Of a stretch of DNA of 64,000 bases, positions 35,306 through 44,348 are shown one piece after another (position 1 is the stretch's first letter; each line of letters starts with the position of its first letter). The notes under the pieces are model-generated. The model ran no database searches. It saw only the letters and a program-made list of their open reading frames with translations, and was not told where the DNA came from. A program made the position numbers and the translations under genes. Source of the DNA: an uncultured Prevotellaceae bacterium (GTDB lineage: Bacteria; Bacteroidota; Bacteroidia; Bacteroidales; Bacteroidaceae); the NCBI GenBank assembly GCA_902784755.1, contig CACZVX010000011.1:21657-85656 (forward strand), written 5' to 3'.

Positions 35306-37447
35306 GTGACGCTGCTGCTGACGGCATGCAACTCGGGTCCGCGCTACCATATCACAGTGTTACAGTGCTCGGCGGGCAACTGGCGCTCCCAGCTGAACAA
35401 CGAGCTGATGGCTGCCCAGCATCTTTTTGAGGAGGATGTGGAGGTGGAGATCCTGAACTGTTTCGACCGCTCTGACGTGCAGGTGAGGCAGATAGACAGC
35501 CTGTCGATGGGCGGTGTGGACCTGCTGGTGGTGGCTCCCAATGAGTATGAGGAGGTGGCTCCCGCCCTGAGGCACGCCAAGGAGCGCGGTGTCCCCGTGA
35601 TCTTGTTCGACCGCAAGGCCGACACGGACGACTATACGGCTTTCATCGGCGGCGACAACGTGGCGGTGGGCAGACTGGCTGCCACCTGTGCCGCCCAGCT
35701 GGCTGCGCAGACGGCGAACCGCAATGTGCTGGAGATTACCGCCCTGCAGAGCACGTCGCCCTCGCGCGACCGCCACAAGGGCTTCGAGGAGGGTATGGCG
35801 CAGCATCCGGGCGTGAACTACGAGTGTATCTTCAGCAACTGGGACGACCACCGCACGGACACGATCATGAGGGAGGCACTGAAGAGCGACAGGCGGCCCG
35901 ACGTGGTGTTCTGCCATAGTGACTTCATGGCGCGCGGTGCCTCGTGGGCGGTGAAGGACGCAGGACTGGAGGGGCAGGTGAAGATCATCGGCGTGGATGG
36001 TCTGCCCGGTCCGGGCGAGGGCATCGAGGGCGTGGAGCAGGGATGGCTGGCGGCGACGTGTGTCTATCCCACGCAAGGAGAGAAGATTGTGCGGCTGGCT
36101 CTCGACATCCTGGAGGGGAAGCCCTACGAGCGCAACAACTTCCTGAAGAGCATGGTCATCACGCCCGAGAATGTGGGCATGGTGTCGCTATATAGCAACG
36201 AGCTGAAACAGCGGAGCACGGACCTGGTGACGATTCAGGACAAGCTGGAGGAGTATTTCGGCCTGTATAACGCGCAGAACAAGATTATATGGGCTGCCGT
36301 GGCGGTGATTGCGCTGCTCATCGCTGCCGTGGTGCTGACATGGCGAGGCGTGGTGCAGATACGTGCCGCCCACCGCCGCCAGAAGGCGCTGAACGAGGAG
36401 CAGAAGCTATTTTTCACGAATGCGAGCCATCAGCTGAAGACGCCGCTGACACTGATAGCGGGGCCCGTGAGGCAGTTGCTGCAGCGGAAGGCGGTGAAGG
36501 GCGACGACCTGGAACTGCTGGAGATTACCGAGCGGAACATCAGCCAGATGGAGAACGTGTTGTCAGACGTGCTGAACTTCGGTAAGGACACGAGCAAGCC
36601 CTCCGTTGACGACGCCACGGCTCAGGAGGCCGCACAGCTGTCGGCGGCCATCGTGGAGAAGGAGCACCTAGGCATGCTGAAGCAGGAGGACACCGACGAG
36701 TTGTCGAACATTCTGATCGTGGACGACAATGCCGACATGCGCCGCTACCTGCGCACGCTGCTGGCGTCGCGCTTCTACGTGCTGGAGGCTCCCGACGGGC
36801 AGAGCGGCCTGAAACTGGCGCGTGAGAGTGTACCCGACATCGTGATCTCGGACGTGATGATGCCGGTTATGGACGGCCTGCAGTTCTGTAAGAACCTGAA
36901 GGAGGACTTCATCACGAGTCATATCCCCGTGATCCTGCTGACGGCCCGCAGCACCGAGATTCAGCAGATGGAGGGCTACGAGCACGGGGCCGACGCGTAT
37001 ATGACGAAACCCTTCCGTGCCGATTTGCTCATCAGCCGCATAGACAACCTACTGCGCAGCCGACAGCAGTTGCAGGTGCTGTTCAAGGAAGGACAGCAGG
37101 AGGACAAGCAGGTGAAGCTGACCACCCAGGACAAGCTGTTCCTCGACCAGCTGCGCAACGTGGTGCGGGAGCGGATGGCAAACCCGAAACTGAAGATGGA
37201 CGACCTGGGTGACGAGCTGGGCATCAGCCGCGTGCAGCTATACAGAAAGGTGAAAGTGCTTACTGGCCTCTCGCCCGTGGACCTGCTGAAGCAGATGCGC
37301 CTGGAGCGCGCAAAGGTGCTGCTGAACAGTACCACGAAGACGGTGTCGGAGATTGCCTACGAGGTGGGCTTCAGCACTCCCAGCTACTTCACCAGCTGCT
37401 TCAAGAAACAATATGGCAAGCTGCCCATGGACTTCCGGGCGGAGTGA
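35306..37447 (+). CDS. Hybrid two-component regulator lacking the ATP-binding kinase domain, fructan type
   Basis: From a GTG at 35306 the 713 residues comprise a periplasmic sugar-binding domain (about 12-300; PVILFDRK, DNVAVGR, as in the regulator at 23892), a membrane helix (about 326-347), a HisKA-type helix pair with His375 in NASHQLKTPL, then at once a receiver domain (from about 469; ILIVDDNAD, Asp516 in ISDVMMPVMDG, TKPF) and an AraC HTH (about 628-713). The HATPase_c domain normally between HisKA and receiver is missing, so the protein cannot phosphorylate itself. The real start is probably ATG 35266: dropping one T from the T5 run at 35278-35282 joins MRKLF to LIILYSVTLLLTAC as a full lipoprotein-like signal. 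As read, the signal is broken. The DNA is GC-rich with G-ending codons. Confidence 0.85.
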   Translation: MTLLLTACNSGPRYHITVLQCSAGNWRSQLNNELMAAQHLFEEDVEVEILNCFDRSDVQVRQIDSLSMGGVDLLVVAPNEYEEVAPALRHAKERGVPVILFDRKADTDDYTAFIGGDNVAVGRLAATCAAQLAAQTANRNVLEITALQSTSPSRDRHKGFEEGMAQHPGVNYECIFSNWDDHRTDTIMREALKSDRRPDVVFCHSDFMARGASWAVKDAGLEGQVKIIGVDGLPGPGEGIEGVEQGWLAATCVYPTQGEKIVRLALDILEGKPYERNNFLKSMVITPENVGMVSLYSNELKQRSTDLVTIQDKLEEYFGLYNAQNKIIWAAVAVIALLIAAVVLTWRGVVQIRAAHRRQKALNEEQKLFFTNASHQLKTPLTLIAGPVRQLLQRKAVKGDDLELLEITERNISQMENVLSDVLNFGKDTSKPSVDDATAQEAAQLSAAIVEKEHLGMLKQEDTDELSNILIVDDNADMRRYLRTLLASRFYVLEAPDGQSGLKLARESVPDIVISDVMMPVMDGLQFCKNLKEDFITSHIPVILLTARSTEIQQMEGYEHGADAYMTKPFRADLLISRIDNLLRSRQQLQVLFKEGQQEDKQVKLTTQDKLFLDQLRNVVRERMANPKLKMDDLGDELGISRVQLYRKVKVLTGLSPVDLLKQMRLERAKVLLNSTTKTVSEIAYEVGFSTPSYFTSCFKKQYGKLPMDFRAE

Positions 37448-37857
37448 ACAGAGTCCAAATCGAGGGAGTCAACGTCAGCGGGAATCGTTCGCTGTTTGTC
37501 TATCAAGGTTTGGCTTTTTTTGTTTCTTCACTTTTAACTGATAACAGGAAAACCTGTTGTCTTTAAACCTTAAACCTTAAACTTTGAACCTTAAATCTTC
37601 AACTTTGAACCGGCAACTTGCTGCCTATTTGTCTTCAAATATCTCTATGTCTCTATGTCAAAAAAACTCTATGTAGAAAAACTCTATGTCGAAGTGTAGT
37701 CCTTGACATATATCAATATTCATAAAGACTGTGTCAAAATTGTAACATGAATCATTTTTCATAGTGATAGAACGATAAATATCAGCCTTTTGCGCATTTG
37801 GTTACTACTTTTGCGGTAGATTTTTACGCATCTATTAACTAAAAAACGCAAAAGTAC
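37448..37857 (+). promoter_or_regulatory. Intergenic region with PUL B promoter and putative regulator site
   Basis: This 410-bp stretch has no gene. It holds a weak hairpin (37540-37561), simple repeats of CCTTAAA and CTCTATGT words (37560-37690), and the control region. TGTAACATGAATCATTTTT begins at 37741, a second half-site AGAACGAT lies at 37769 (22 bp after TGAATCAT), and the -7 box TACTTTTG is at 37806-37813. The motif-to-box distance, 65 nt, equals that in PUL A. Confidence 0.6.
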
Positions 37858-40800
37858 ATGGAAAAATTGAAGAGATTCCTCATGAGCGTCATGCTCATCT
37901 TTGCGGGTACTATATGTATGTACGCGCAAACGGAAATTACGGGAACGGTGGTTGATGAGCTCGGCGAGGGTGTCATCGGTGCCACTGTGAAGGAAAAGGG
38001 GACAAGTAACGGAACCGTTACCGACCTGGACGGAAACTTCAAGCTGAAAGTGGCCGAGGGTGCTACGCTCGTAGTGAGCTACATCGGCTACGACAACATT
38101 GAGGTGCCCGCCACTCCCGGTGTGAAAATTCAACTGAAGGAGACTGCCTCGGAGCTTGCTGAAGTGGTGGTGACCGGTTACCAAACCCAGCGTAAGGCTG
38201 ACCTGACAGGTTCGGTGGCTGTGGTGAAGACGGATGAACTGAAGTCTTCATCGGATACCGACCCCATGCGTGCTTTGCAGGGTAAGGTGCCAGGAATGAC
38301 TATTACCAGCAACGGTTCACCTGTAGGTGCCGGTACGGTACGTATCCGTGGTATTGGTTCGTTTAATTCTTCTCAGGATCCTCTCTTTATCATTGACGGT
38401 GTGCCTACGACCACAAATCTGAACACACTGAATATGAACGACATTGAGTCGATGCAGGTGTTGAAGGACGCTGCTTCTGCTTCTATTTATGGTTCGCGCG
38501 CTGCAAACGGTGTGATTATCATTACTACCCGTCAGGGAAAGAAGGGCGACAAGCTAAAGGTGGACTTCTCTGCCAACCTCACTGCCCAATTCTACAATAA
38601 TCAGTCAAAGATGAAGCTGATGAACAGCAGCGAGTATGCTATTGCAATGGCTCAGGCTGCTATGAACGATGGTCTTGATCCCGTAGCTTATGCTTCGAAC
38701 TATGGTCTGAACCTCAACGCCAGTGCTGGTATTCCCATTCAGGCTTATGATCCAGCTACAGGACAAATGAGACAGTTCACCGTGAACGGTCTCTACGATG
38801 GTTTCCTGAACTCCAAGAGAACGATGCGTTTCAGCGATACTGACTGGCTTGATGAGATTTCACGTACGGGTTTCATGCAGAACTACGACCTTTCTATCTC
38901 GAATGCTACCGATAAGTCTTCCGCCTTGGTGTCTTTCGGTTACAAAAAGAATGACGGTATCTTGAAATATACGGACTTCGAGAGCTTCTCAGGACGTGTG
39001 AACACCAGTTTCAAAGTTAATAAGCTGGTCACCATCGGTGAGAATGTGACGATTACCTATTCTGATCAAGTGGATATCCAGCCGCTGGAGAATGCTCTGA
39101 AGATGTCACCAACTCTTCCTGTATATGAAGAAGATGGCGTGACTTTCTCTGGTCCTGTGGGTGGTATGAGTGACCGTCAGAACCCATTGCGTGAGCTCTA
39201 TCACAACCGTGACAACCGTTTGAAGATCTGGCGTATTTTCGGTAACGCCTTCGTTAACATCACTCCCGTCAAAGGCCTCACACTCCGTTCAAGTTTCGGT
39301 ATCGACTATGATGCTGGTTTCATTCACAGTGTGACTTATACCTGGCACTCTGACGTGGTGAACAACTCTACACCTTCATCAACTGTTTCTCAGGGCAACG
39401 ACATGAAGTGGACGTGGTCAAACACCGCTACCTATAACTTCGTACTGGCTAACCAGCATACTTTCAACCTCCTTGCTGGTGTGGAGCTTCACAAGCAGAA
39501 CCGCGACGACTTCTCCTCATACGCTCAGATGTATGCCATTGAGAACTATAACTACATGTGGCCCAATGCCGCTACAGGAACACAACGCGCCTCTGGTATT
39601 GAGGAAGGCTACCGCCTGCTCTCTTTCTTCGGTAAGGTGGACTATAACTGGAAAGACTTGCTGCTGGCTTCATTCACTATCCGCCGCGACGGTTCTTCAC
39701 GCTTTGGTGAGCACAATAAATACGGTACATTCCCTGCCTTCACGCTTGGTTATCGTATCTCACAGCACATGAACCAGAATTGGATTGACGACTTGAAACT
39801 GCGTGCTTCATGGGGACAGACTGGTAACCAGGCTATTTCCAACTATGCCAGATATGGTCTCTATGCAGCTACCTATGGTGGTGAGCGCAACGAGTCAACA
39901 GCCTACGACCTCTATCTGCAGGGATCTGGTATCTTCCCATCGGGCTATCGTGCCACACAAGCTCAGAACGACGACTTGAAATGGGAGACCACTGAGCAGT
40001 ATAACGTAGGTCTTGACTTCACCTTCTTCAACAATTCTCTCTACGGAACAGCGGATGCTTATATTAAAGAGGTGAAGGACATGCTCATTAATCCTGCCTA
40101 TCTCGGCTCAATGGGTGAAGGTGGTGCTTCTTGGTTGAATGGTCCTTCTCTTAAGAACTGGGGTATGGAGTTTGCCCTCGGTTATCGCCACACCACAGCT
40201 TATGGACTGAAATATAACATCAATGGAAACCTGGACTTCTTCCGCAACTGGGTGACTTATCTTCCTGAGACAACAACGGGATCATATGTACACACTGCCA
40301 AGGAGAACCTCGTGGAGGCAAAGAAACCTTACGGTTCAATAGTAGGTTATGTGGTTGACGGACTTTTCCAGAGCCGTGAAGATGTGCTTGCCAGTGGTCA
40401 GGAGAACGCGCGTGTGGGTGGTCTGAAGTATGCTGATCTCGACGGTAACGGTGTCATCAACGAGCAAGACCAGGATTGGATATTCAATCCCGTTCCCAAC
40501 TTCTCTTGGGGTCTGAACGTGGAACTGAGTTATAAAAACTTCGACTTCTCGATGTTCTGGCAGGGTGTTGCTGGTGTAGATGTCTATAACAATCAGAAGT
40601 TCCAGACTGACTTCTACAGTATTACTGATGCTGGTTCAAACAAGGGTAACCGCATGCTGGATGCATGGACAACCGCCAATACCGGTTCGTTGATTCCTGC
40701 CCTGACTACCAACAATGTGGGTGCTGAAAACCGCGCCTCAAGTTATTTCGTGGAGAATGGTTCTTATGCTAAACTCCGTCAGGTGCAGTTGGGGTACAAC

Positions 40801-40974
40801 CTGCCTCAGAGCCTCCTCAACAAGGTAAAGATGAGCAGTGCCCGCGTATTTATTTCTGGTCATAACCTGCTCACCATCAAGAGCAGCAGCCTGACCTGCT
40901 CTGATCCGGAGAACCCCAACTGGGCATATCCTAACAGTACCTCTGTCTCATTCGGACTTCAGGTAGGATTCTGA
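37858..40974 (+). CDS. SusC-family TonB-linked transporter, fructan PUL B
   Basis: The 1038-residue protein has a signal peptide ending near MYAQ, a carboxypeptidase-regulatory-like domain (TEITGTVVDELGEGVIGAT, DLDGNFKL), the AEVVVTGYQTQRKADLTGS TonB-box region, the plug (SSQDPLFIIDGVPT, ASASIYGSRAANGVIIITT) and a barrel ending VSFGLQVGF. It should import fructo-oligosaccharides across the outer membrane with the SusD that follows. Similarity to the PUL A SusC is high in the N-terminal domain and plug and lower in the barrel, as expected if the two take different fructans, for instance levan versus inulin type; that split is inference. Confidence 0.96.
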   Translation: MEKLKRFLMSVMLIFAGTICMYAQTEITGTVVDELGEGVIGATVKEKGTSNGTVTDLDGNFKLKVAEGATLVVSYIGYDNIEVPATPGVKIQLKETASELAEVVVTGYQTQRKADLTGSVAVVKTDELKSSSDTDPMRALQGKVPGMTITSNGSPVGAGTVRIRGIGSFNSSQDPLFIIDGVPTTTNLNTLNMNDIESMQVLKDAASASIYGSRAANGVIIITTRQGKKGDKLKVDFSANLTAQFYNNQSKMKLMNSSEYAIAMAQAAMNDGLDPVAYASNYGLNLNASAGIPIQAYDPATGQMRQFTVNGLYDGFLNSKRTMRFSDTDWLDEISRTGFMQNYDLSISNATDKSSALVSFGYKKNDGILKYTDFESFSGRVNTSFKVNKLVTIGENVTITYSDQVDIQPLENALKMSPTLPVYEEDGVTFSGPVGGMSDRQNPLRELYHNRDNRLKIWRIFGNAFVNITPVKGLTLRSSFGIDYDAGFIHSVTYTWHSDVVNNSTPSSTVSQGNDMKWTWSNTATYNFVLANQHTFNLLAGVELHKQNRDDFSSYAQMYAIENYNYMWPNAATGTQRASGIEEGYRLLSFFGKVDYNWKDLLLASFTIRRDGSSRFGEHNKYGTFPAFTLGYRISQHMNQNWIDDLKLRASWGQTGNQAISNYARYGLYAATYGGERNESTAYDLYLQGSGIFPSGYRATQAQNDDLKWETTEQYNVGLDFTFFNNSLYGTADAYIKEVKDMLINPAYLGSMGEGGASWLNGPSLKNWGMEFALGYRHTTAYGLKYNINGNLDFFRNWVTYLPETTTGSYVHTAKENLVEAKKPYGSIVGYVVDGLFQSREDVLASGQENARVGGLKYADLDGNGVINEQDQDWIFNPVPNFSWGLNVELSYKNFDFSMFWQGVAGVDVYNNQKFQTDFYSITDAGSNKGNRMLDAWTTANTGSLIPALTTNNVGAENRASSYFVENGSYAKLRQVQLGYNLPQSLLNKVKMSSARVFISGHNLLTIKSSSLTCSDPENPNWAYPNSTSVSFGLQVGF

Positions 40975-41031
40975 TTGAAATAAATAAAATGAGAAAATCA
41001 GAAAATGAGAAATTGTAAATACAAGAAAGTT

Positions 41032-42798
41032 ATGAACTACAAATTAAGCAATATATTCAAAAACGTGGTGGCTTTAGGTGTGTTCGCCTTCTCTGCAGGT
41101 CTTCTTCTTACCTCTTGTGACGATTTTATCGAGGTGGAGCCCCGTGGTGTCATCAACGAAGACCTGGCCATGAGCCAGCCTGACGAAATGGTTACTGCCG
41201 CTTATGCCAAACTCGGCGATGACTGGTACACTTATCCTTTCAACTTTTGGCCCTATGCCGATGTCTCCAGTGACGATGCACTGAAAGGCGGTTCGGGTAC
41301 TACTGATACGAACTATCACTCTGTGGAGGTGTGGTCCACATTGACGGCTTCTACTCCTGACCACATGGACGAACTATGGTATCATCTCTATTGCTCCGTG
41401 AGTCGCTGCAACCGTGCTCTGGTTTCACTGGCTGAGTATGGTGAAGATAAACTCGGTGCAGAGACAACTAAGATTCGTGAAGGTGAGGTGCGTTTCCTGC
41501 GTGCACACTTCTATTTCAAGCTTATCCAGCTTTGGAACCAGGTGCCTTGGATTGATGAAGAAGTTTATAAGGCACACTCTGAGGAGCAGACTCCTAACAA
41601 TGCCTTCACTCATGAGGAACTCATGGATAAGGTGATTGCCGACTTTGAGGCTGCCTACAAAGTACTCCCCGAAAAGATGAATGACGGTGGACGTGCCAAT
41701 AAGATTGCTGCAGCTGCTTACCTGGCAAAATGCTATCTGACACTGGCCTGGGGTAACGGTTATGAGAGCGAAACAGGCGTGAGCCACATCAACCAGCAAT
41801 ATATGCAGAAGGTGCTGGAGTATACTAACGTGGTGAAAAATTCTTCCTATGGCTATCTTGAGGATTATGGTGACATCTTCTTGCCCGAATATAAGAACTC
41901 TAAAGAGAGCGTATTCGCTGTGCAGCACTCTGACTATAAAGATGATAACACCCGTTTCGGTCGTGCCAACTGGTCGAACATGCTGAACGGTTGCTGGGGT
42001 ATTTGGTCATGTGGATGGGATTTCCACAAACCTTCACAGAATCTTGTGAATGCCTTCAAGACCAAGGATGGTCTGCCCATGTTCAACGATTACAACAAGA
42101 CCATTGACTATCCTATCAATGGTGTTCCTACCGATCAGAAATGGGATCCCAGACTCTTCCACACCGTGGGTATGCCTACTTTCCCATATAAATATGAGGT
42201 TGCCTATACGATGACGAAGGACAACTCACGTACACCTAACACCTATGGCTACTATGCTTCTTTGAAGGAAGTGCCACAGCGTTCAAAGGGTGAGACCTTC
42301 GACAACCCCTGGCAAGCATTTGCCATGAACGACTATGTGTTCCGTTATACTGATGTGATGCTGATGCGTGCAGAAGCTCTGATTGAGACCGGTGGTTTGG
42401 AAGAAGCCCGCAACATTATTAACGACATCCGCCTGCGTGCAAAGAACTCAGTTGCCAAGCATATCGGCTATGCTGCTAATCAATGCGACATCGCGCTCTA
42501 TCCAAACAGCTACTTCCAGACCAAGGAACAGGCTCGTCAGTGTCTGCAGTGGGAGCGCCGTCTGGAACTCGCTATGGAGAATCATCGCTTCTTTGACTTG
42601 CGCCGCTGGGGTATTGCCTCTAAGACTTTGAACAGCTTCTTTGAGACTGAGCAGAACTCTGAATACGACGGGCAGACCTATGCCCAGTACTATCGTGATG
42701 CCCACTTCACAACAGGCAAGAATGAATATTGGCCTTTGCCTTACATCCAGCTCTACTATGTGCCCGGACTCTATACACAGAACAAGGGGTATAATTGA
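41032..42798 (+). CDS. SusD-family glycan-binding lipoprotein, fructan PUL B
   Basis: The ATG at 41032 gives 588 residues with a clean signal and lipobox (LLTSC); an in-frame ATG at 41005 lies in a simple AAAATGAG repeat and is less likely. SusD-family marks are VRFLRAHFYFKLIQLWNQVP, KPSQNLVNAF, RYTDVMLMRAEALIETGG and LELAMENHRFFDLRRWG. It lies 57 nt after susC and forms the surface lid of that transporter. Several segments are shared with the PUL A SusD (28784), again showing common ancestry of the two loci. Confidence 0.94.
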   Translation: MNYKLSNIFKNVVALGVFAFSAGLLLTSCDDFIEVEPRGVINEDLAMSQPDEMVTAAYAKLGDDWYTYPFNFWPYADVSSDDALKGGSGTTDTNYHSVEVWSTLTASTPDHMDELWYHLYCSVSRCNRALVSLAEYGEDKLGAETTKIREGEVRFLRAHFYFKLIQLWNQVPWIDEEVYKAHSEEQTPNNAFTHEELMDKVIADFEAAYKVLPEKMNDGGRANKIAAAAYLAKCYLTLAWGNGYESETGVSHINQQYMQKVLEYTNVVKNSSYGYLEDYGDIFLPEYKNSKESVFAVQHSDYKDDNTRFGRANWSNMLNGCWGIWSCGWDFHKPSQNLVNAFKTKDGLPMFNDYNKTIDYPINGVPTDQKWDPRLFHTVGMPTFPYKYEVAYTMTKDNSRTPNTYGYYASLKEVPQRSKGETFDNPWQAFAMNDYVFRYTDVMLMRAEALIETGGLEEARNIINDIRLRAKNSVAKHIGYAANQCDIALYPNSYFQTKEQARQCLQWERRLELAMENHRFFDLRRWGIASKTLNSFFETEQNSEYDGQTYAQYYRDAHFTTGKNEYWPLPYIQLYYVPGLYTQNKGYN

Positions 42799-42838
42799 TG
42801 AATTAAGAGTTAAGAATTAAGATTTTAAGAATAAAGAC

Positions 42839-44347
42839 ATGAAAAAGATTTCATTCATCATATTGTCTATACTGGTATTGGCAATGACTGCCTGCCAGGA
42901 TAAAGATATCAACCGCCAGGCGATGGTGCTCAACGCACCCGATGCCTCACAGATCAGCGGAAGCCTTAACGGCGATAATTACACTTGGACTTGGGGTGCA
43001 CTGGGCAGCGGACAGCAGATGCAGGTGACAACCTATCGCAATGGTACGCTCGCCGGCAGTGAGGTCGTTAATGGAACAAGCTACACACAGTATGGTGTCC
43101 CCACCAATGTTCCTTTTGAATATGTATTCAAGGTGACCGATGGCACCAATCTCTCTACTGGTGTGGTGAAGAGTTACCTTCGCGAAGGTGCCACATCTAT
43201 AACGGGCTTGATGATGAGCCAGTATGACACTGAAAGTGGCTATAATGCCCTCGTGGAATGGGATAAACCTGTTGATGCCACCTCTATCCAGCTCACTGCC
43301 ACCAACGGTAAGCGCACGGTCACTGAGAAACTTTCAGGATCCGCGGAGTCTTTCATCATTGAGAATGTGACGGACGGTGAAGTGTGGGAGGTGACAGTCA
43401 TTGCAAGCAACGAGAAAGGTCTTTCATTACCTACAAAGACTTCACTCCGCATCGGTAAGACTGCCATTGGATTCCTCAGTATCTATGAGACCCCCGAAGA
43501 ACTTGTAGATAATGGTGATGATGACGAAGCTTCAGCATGGCTCTGGCTCCATGAGAACTATCCTACAGCAACATATCTCTACTTCGGTGATATCAAGAGT
43601 CAAGAAGATGTGGACCGTTTCCGCGTACTCTTCTGGATGCGCGACCTTGAAGGTGTAGGTGAGGATGCTGTATGGGCAATGCCTGATGTGGTGCTCGGAG
43701 CAACTCCCGCTATCAAGGCTTGGTATAAGGACGGTGGCAGTCTGCTGCTCTGGAGTCATGCAATGCCTTACATTTGCTATCTTGGCCGTATGGACCTCGA
43801 CATGATGAAGAATAATGACCATACGATTGGTACTGGTGTTGGTGGTATCAACAATGACACGTGGAAGATGGCCGTACAACTTAGTCCTGAGGGCCGTTTC
43901 ATCAAGGACCACTCTAACCATCCTATTTACAAGGGGCTGACCGTAGAGCCGACAGGTGATGGACGTACGAAGCTCATCGCCTTCAAGGGTCCGGGATGGA
44001 CAGAAGACCACAACTGTCTGACCTTCAACCTGCCAAGTGGCATCACAGGTATCGGCAATCAGGAGGAAGCCTGCTACACGCAGATCACGGAGACTTACGG
44101 TATCTATCCGCTCGGAACTTGGGACAGCCAGATTAACTGGGTAAGCCAGCTTAATGTTTGGGAGGCTCAGCAAGGCAATACTGAATTCAAGGGAACTGTA
44201 CTCTGTATTGGTAATGGTGGTTGCGAGTTCTCTATGAAGAATCCTGACGGAACACCCGATAAGAGTGCTTATCCGAAGAACAATATCTATCAGTCGAATG
44301 TGCTGACGCTTGCGAAAAATTCATTGGAATATCTAAAGACACGTTAG
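42839..44347 (+). CDS. DUF4960-like surface glycan-binding lipoprotein, fructan PUL B
   Basis: The 502-residue lipoprotein (lipobox AMTAC) has two fibronectin-III-like domains (about 25-205; TWTWGALGSGQQMQVTTY, YNALVEWDKPVDATSIQL) and a C-terminal DUF4960-like domain (about 210-502; IGFLSIYETPEE, DGGSLLLWSHAMPYICYLGR, GTVLCIGNGGCEFSM). It occupies the SusE/F position after susD, where related Bacteroides proteins bind fructan on the surface. The C-terminal domain is related to that of 30535, but the N-terminal domains differ. This suggests swapping of spacer domains around a conserved binding module. The next gene starts 1 nt after its stop codon, so translational coupling is likely. Confidence 0.8.
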   Translation: MKKISFIILSILVLAMTACQDKDINRQAMVLNAPDASQISGSLNGDNYTWTWGALGSGQQMQVTTYRNGTLAGSEVVNGTSYTQYGVPTNVPFEYVFKVTDGTNLSTGVVKSYLREGATSITGLMMSQYDTESGYNALVEWDKPVDATSIQLTATNGKRTVTEKLSGSAESFIIENVTDGEVWEVTVIASNEKGLSLPTKTSLRIGKTAIGFLSIYETPEELVDNGDDDEASAWLWLHENYPTATYLYFGDIKSQEDVDRFRVLFWMRDLEGVGEDAVWAMPDVVLGATPAIKAWYKDGGSLLLWSHAMPYICYLGRMDLDMMKNNDHTIGTGVGGINNDTWKMAVQLSPEGRFIKDHSNHPIYKGLTVEPTGDGRTKLIAFKGPGWTEDHNCLTFNLPSGITGIGNQEEACYTQITETYGIYPLGTWDSQINWVSQLNVWEAQQGNTEFKGTVLCIGNGGCEFSMKNPDGTPDKSAYPKNNIYQSNVLTLAKNSLEYLKTR

Positions 44348-44348
44348 G

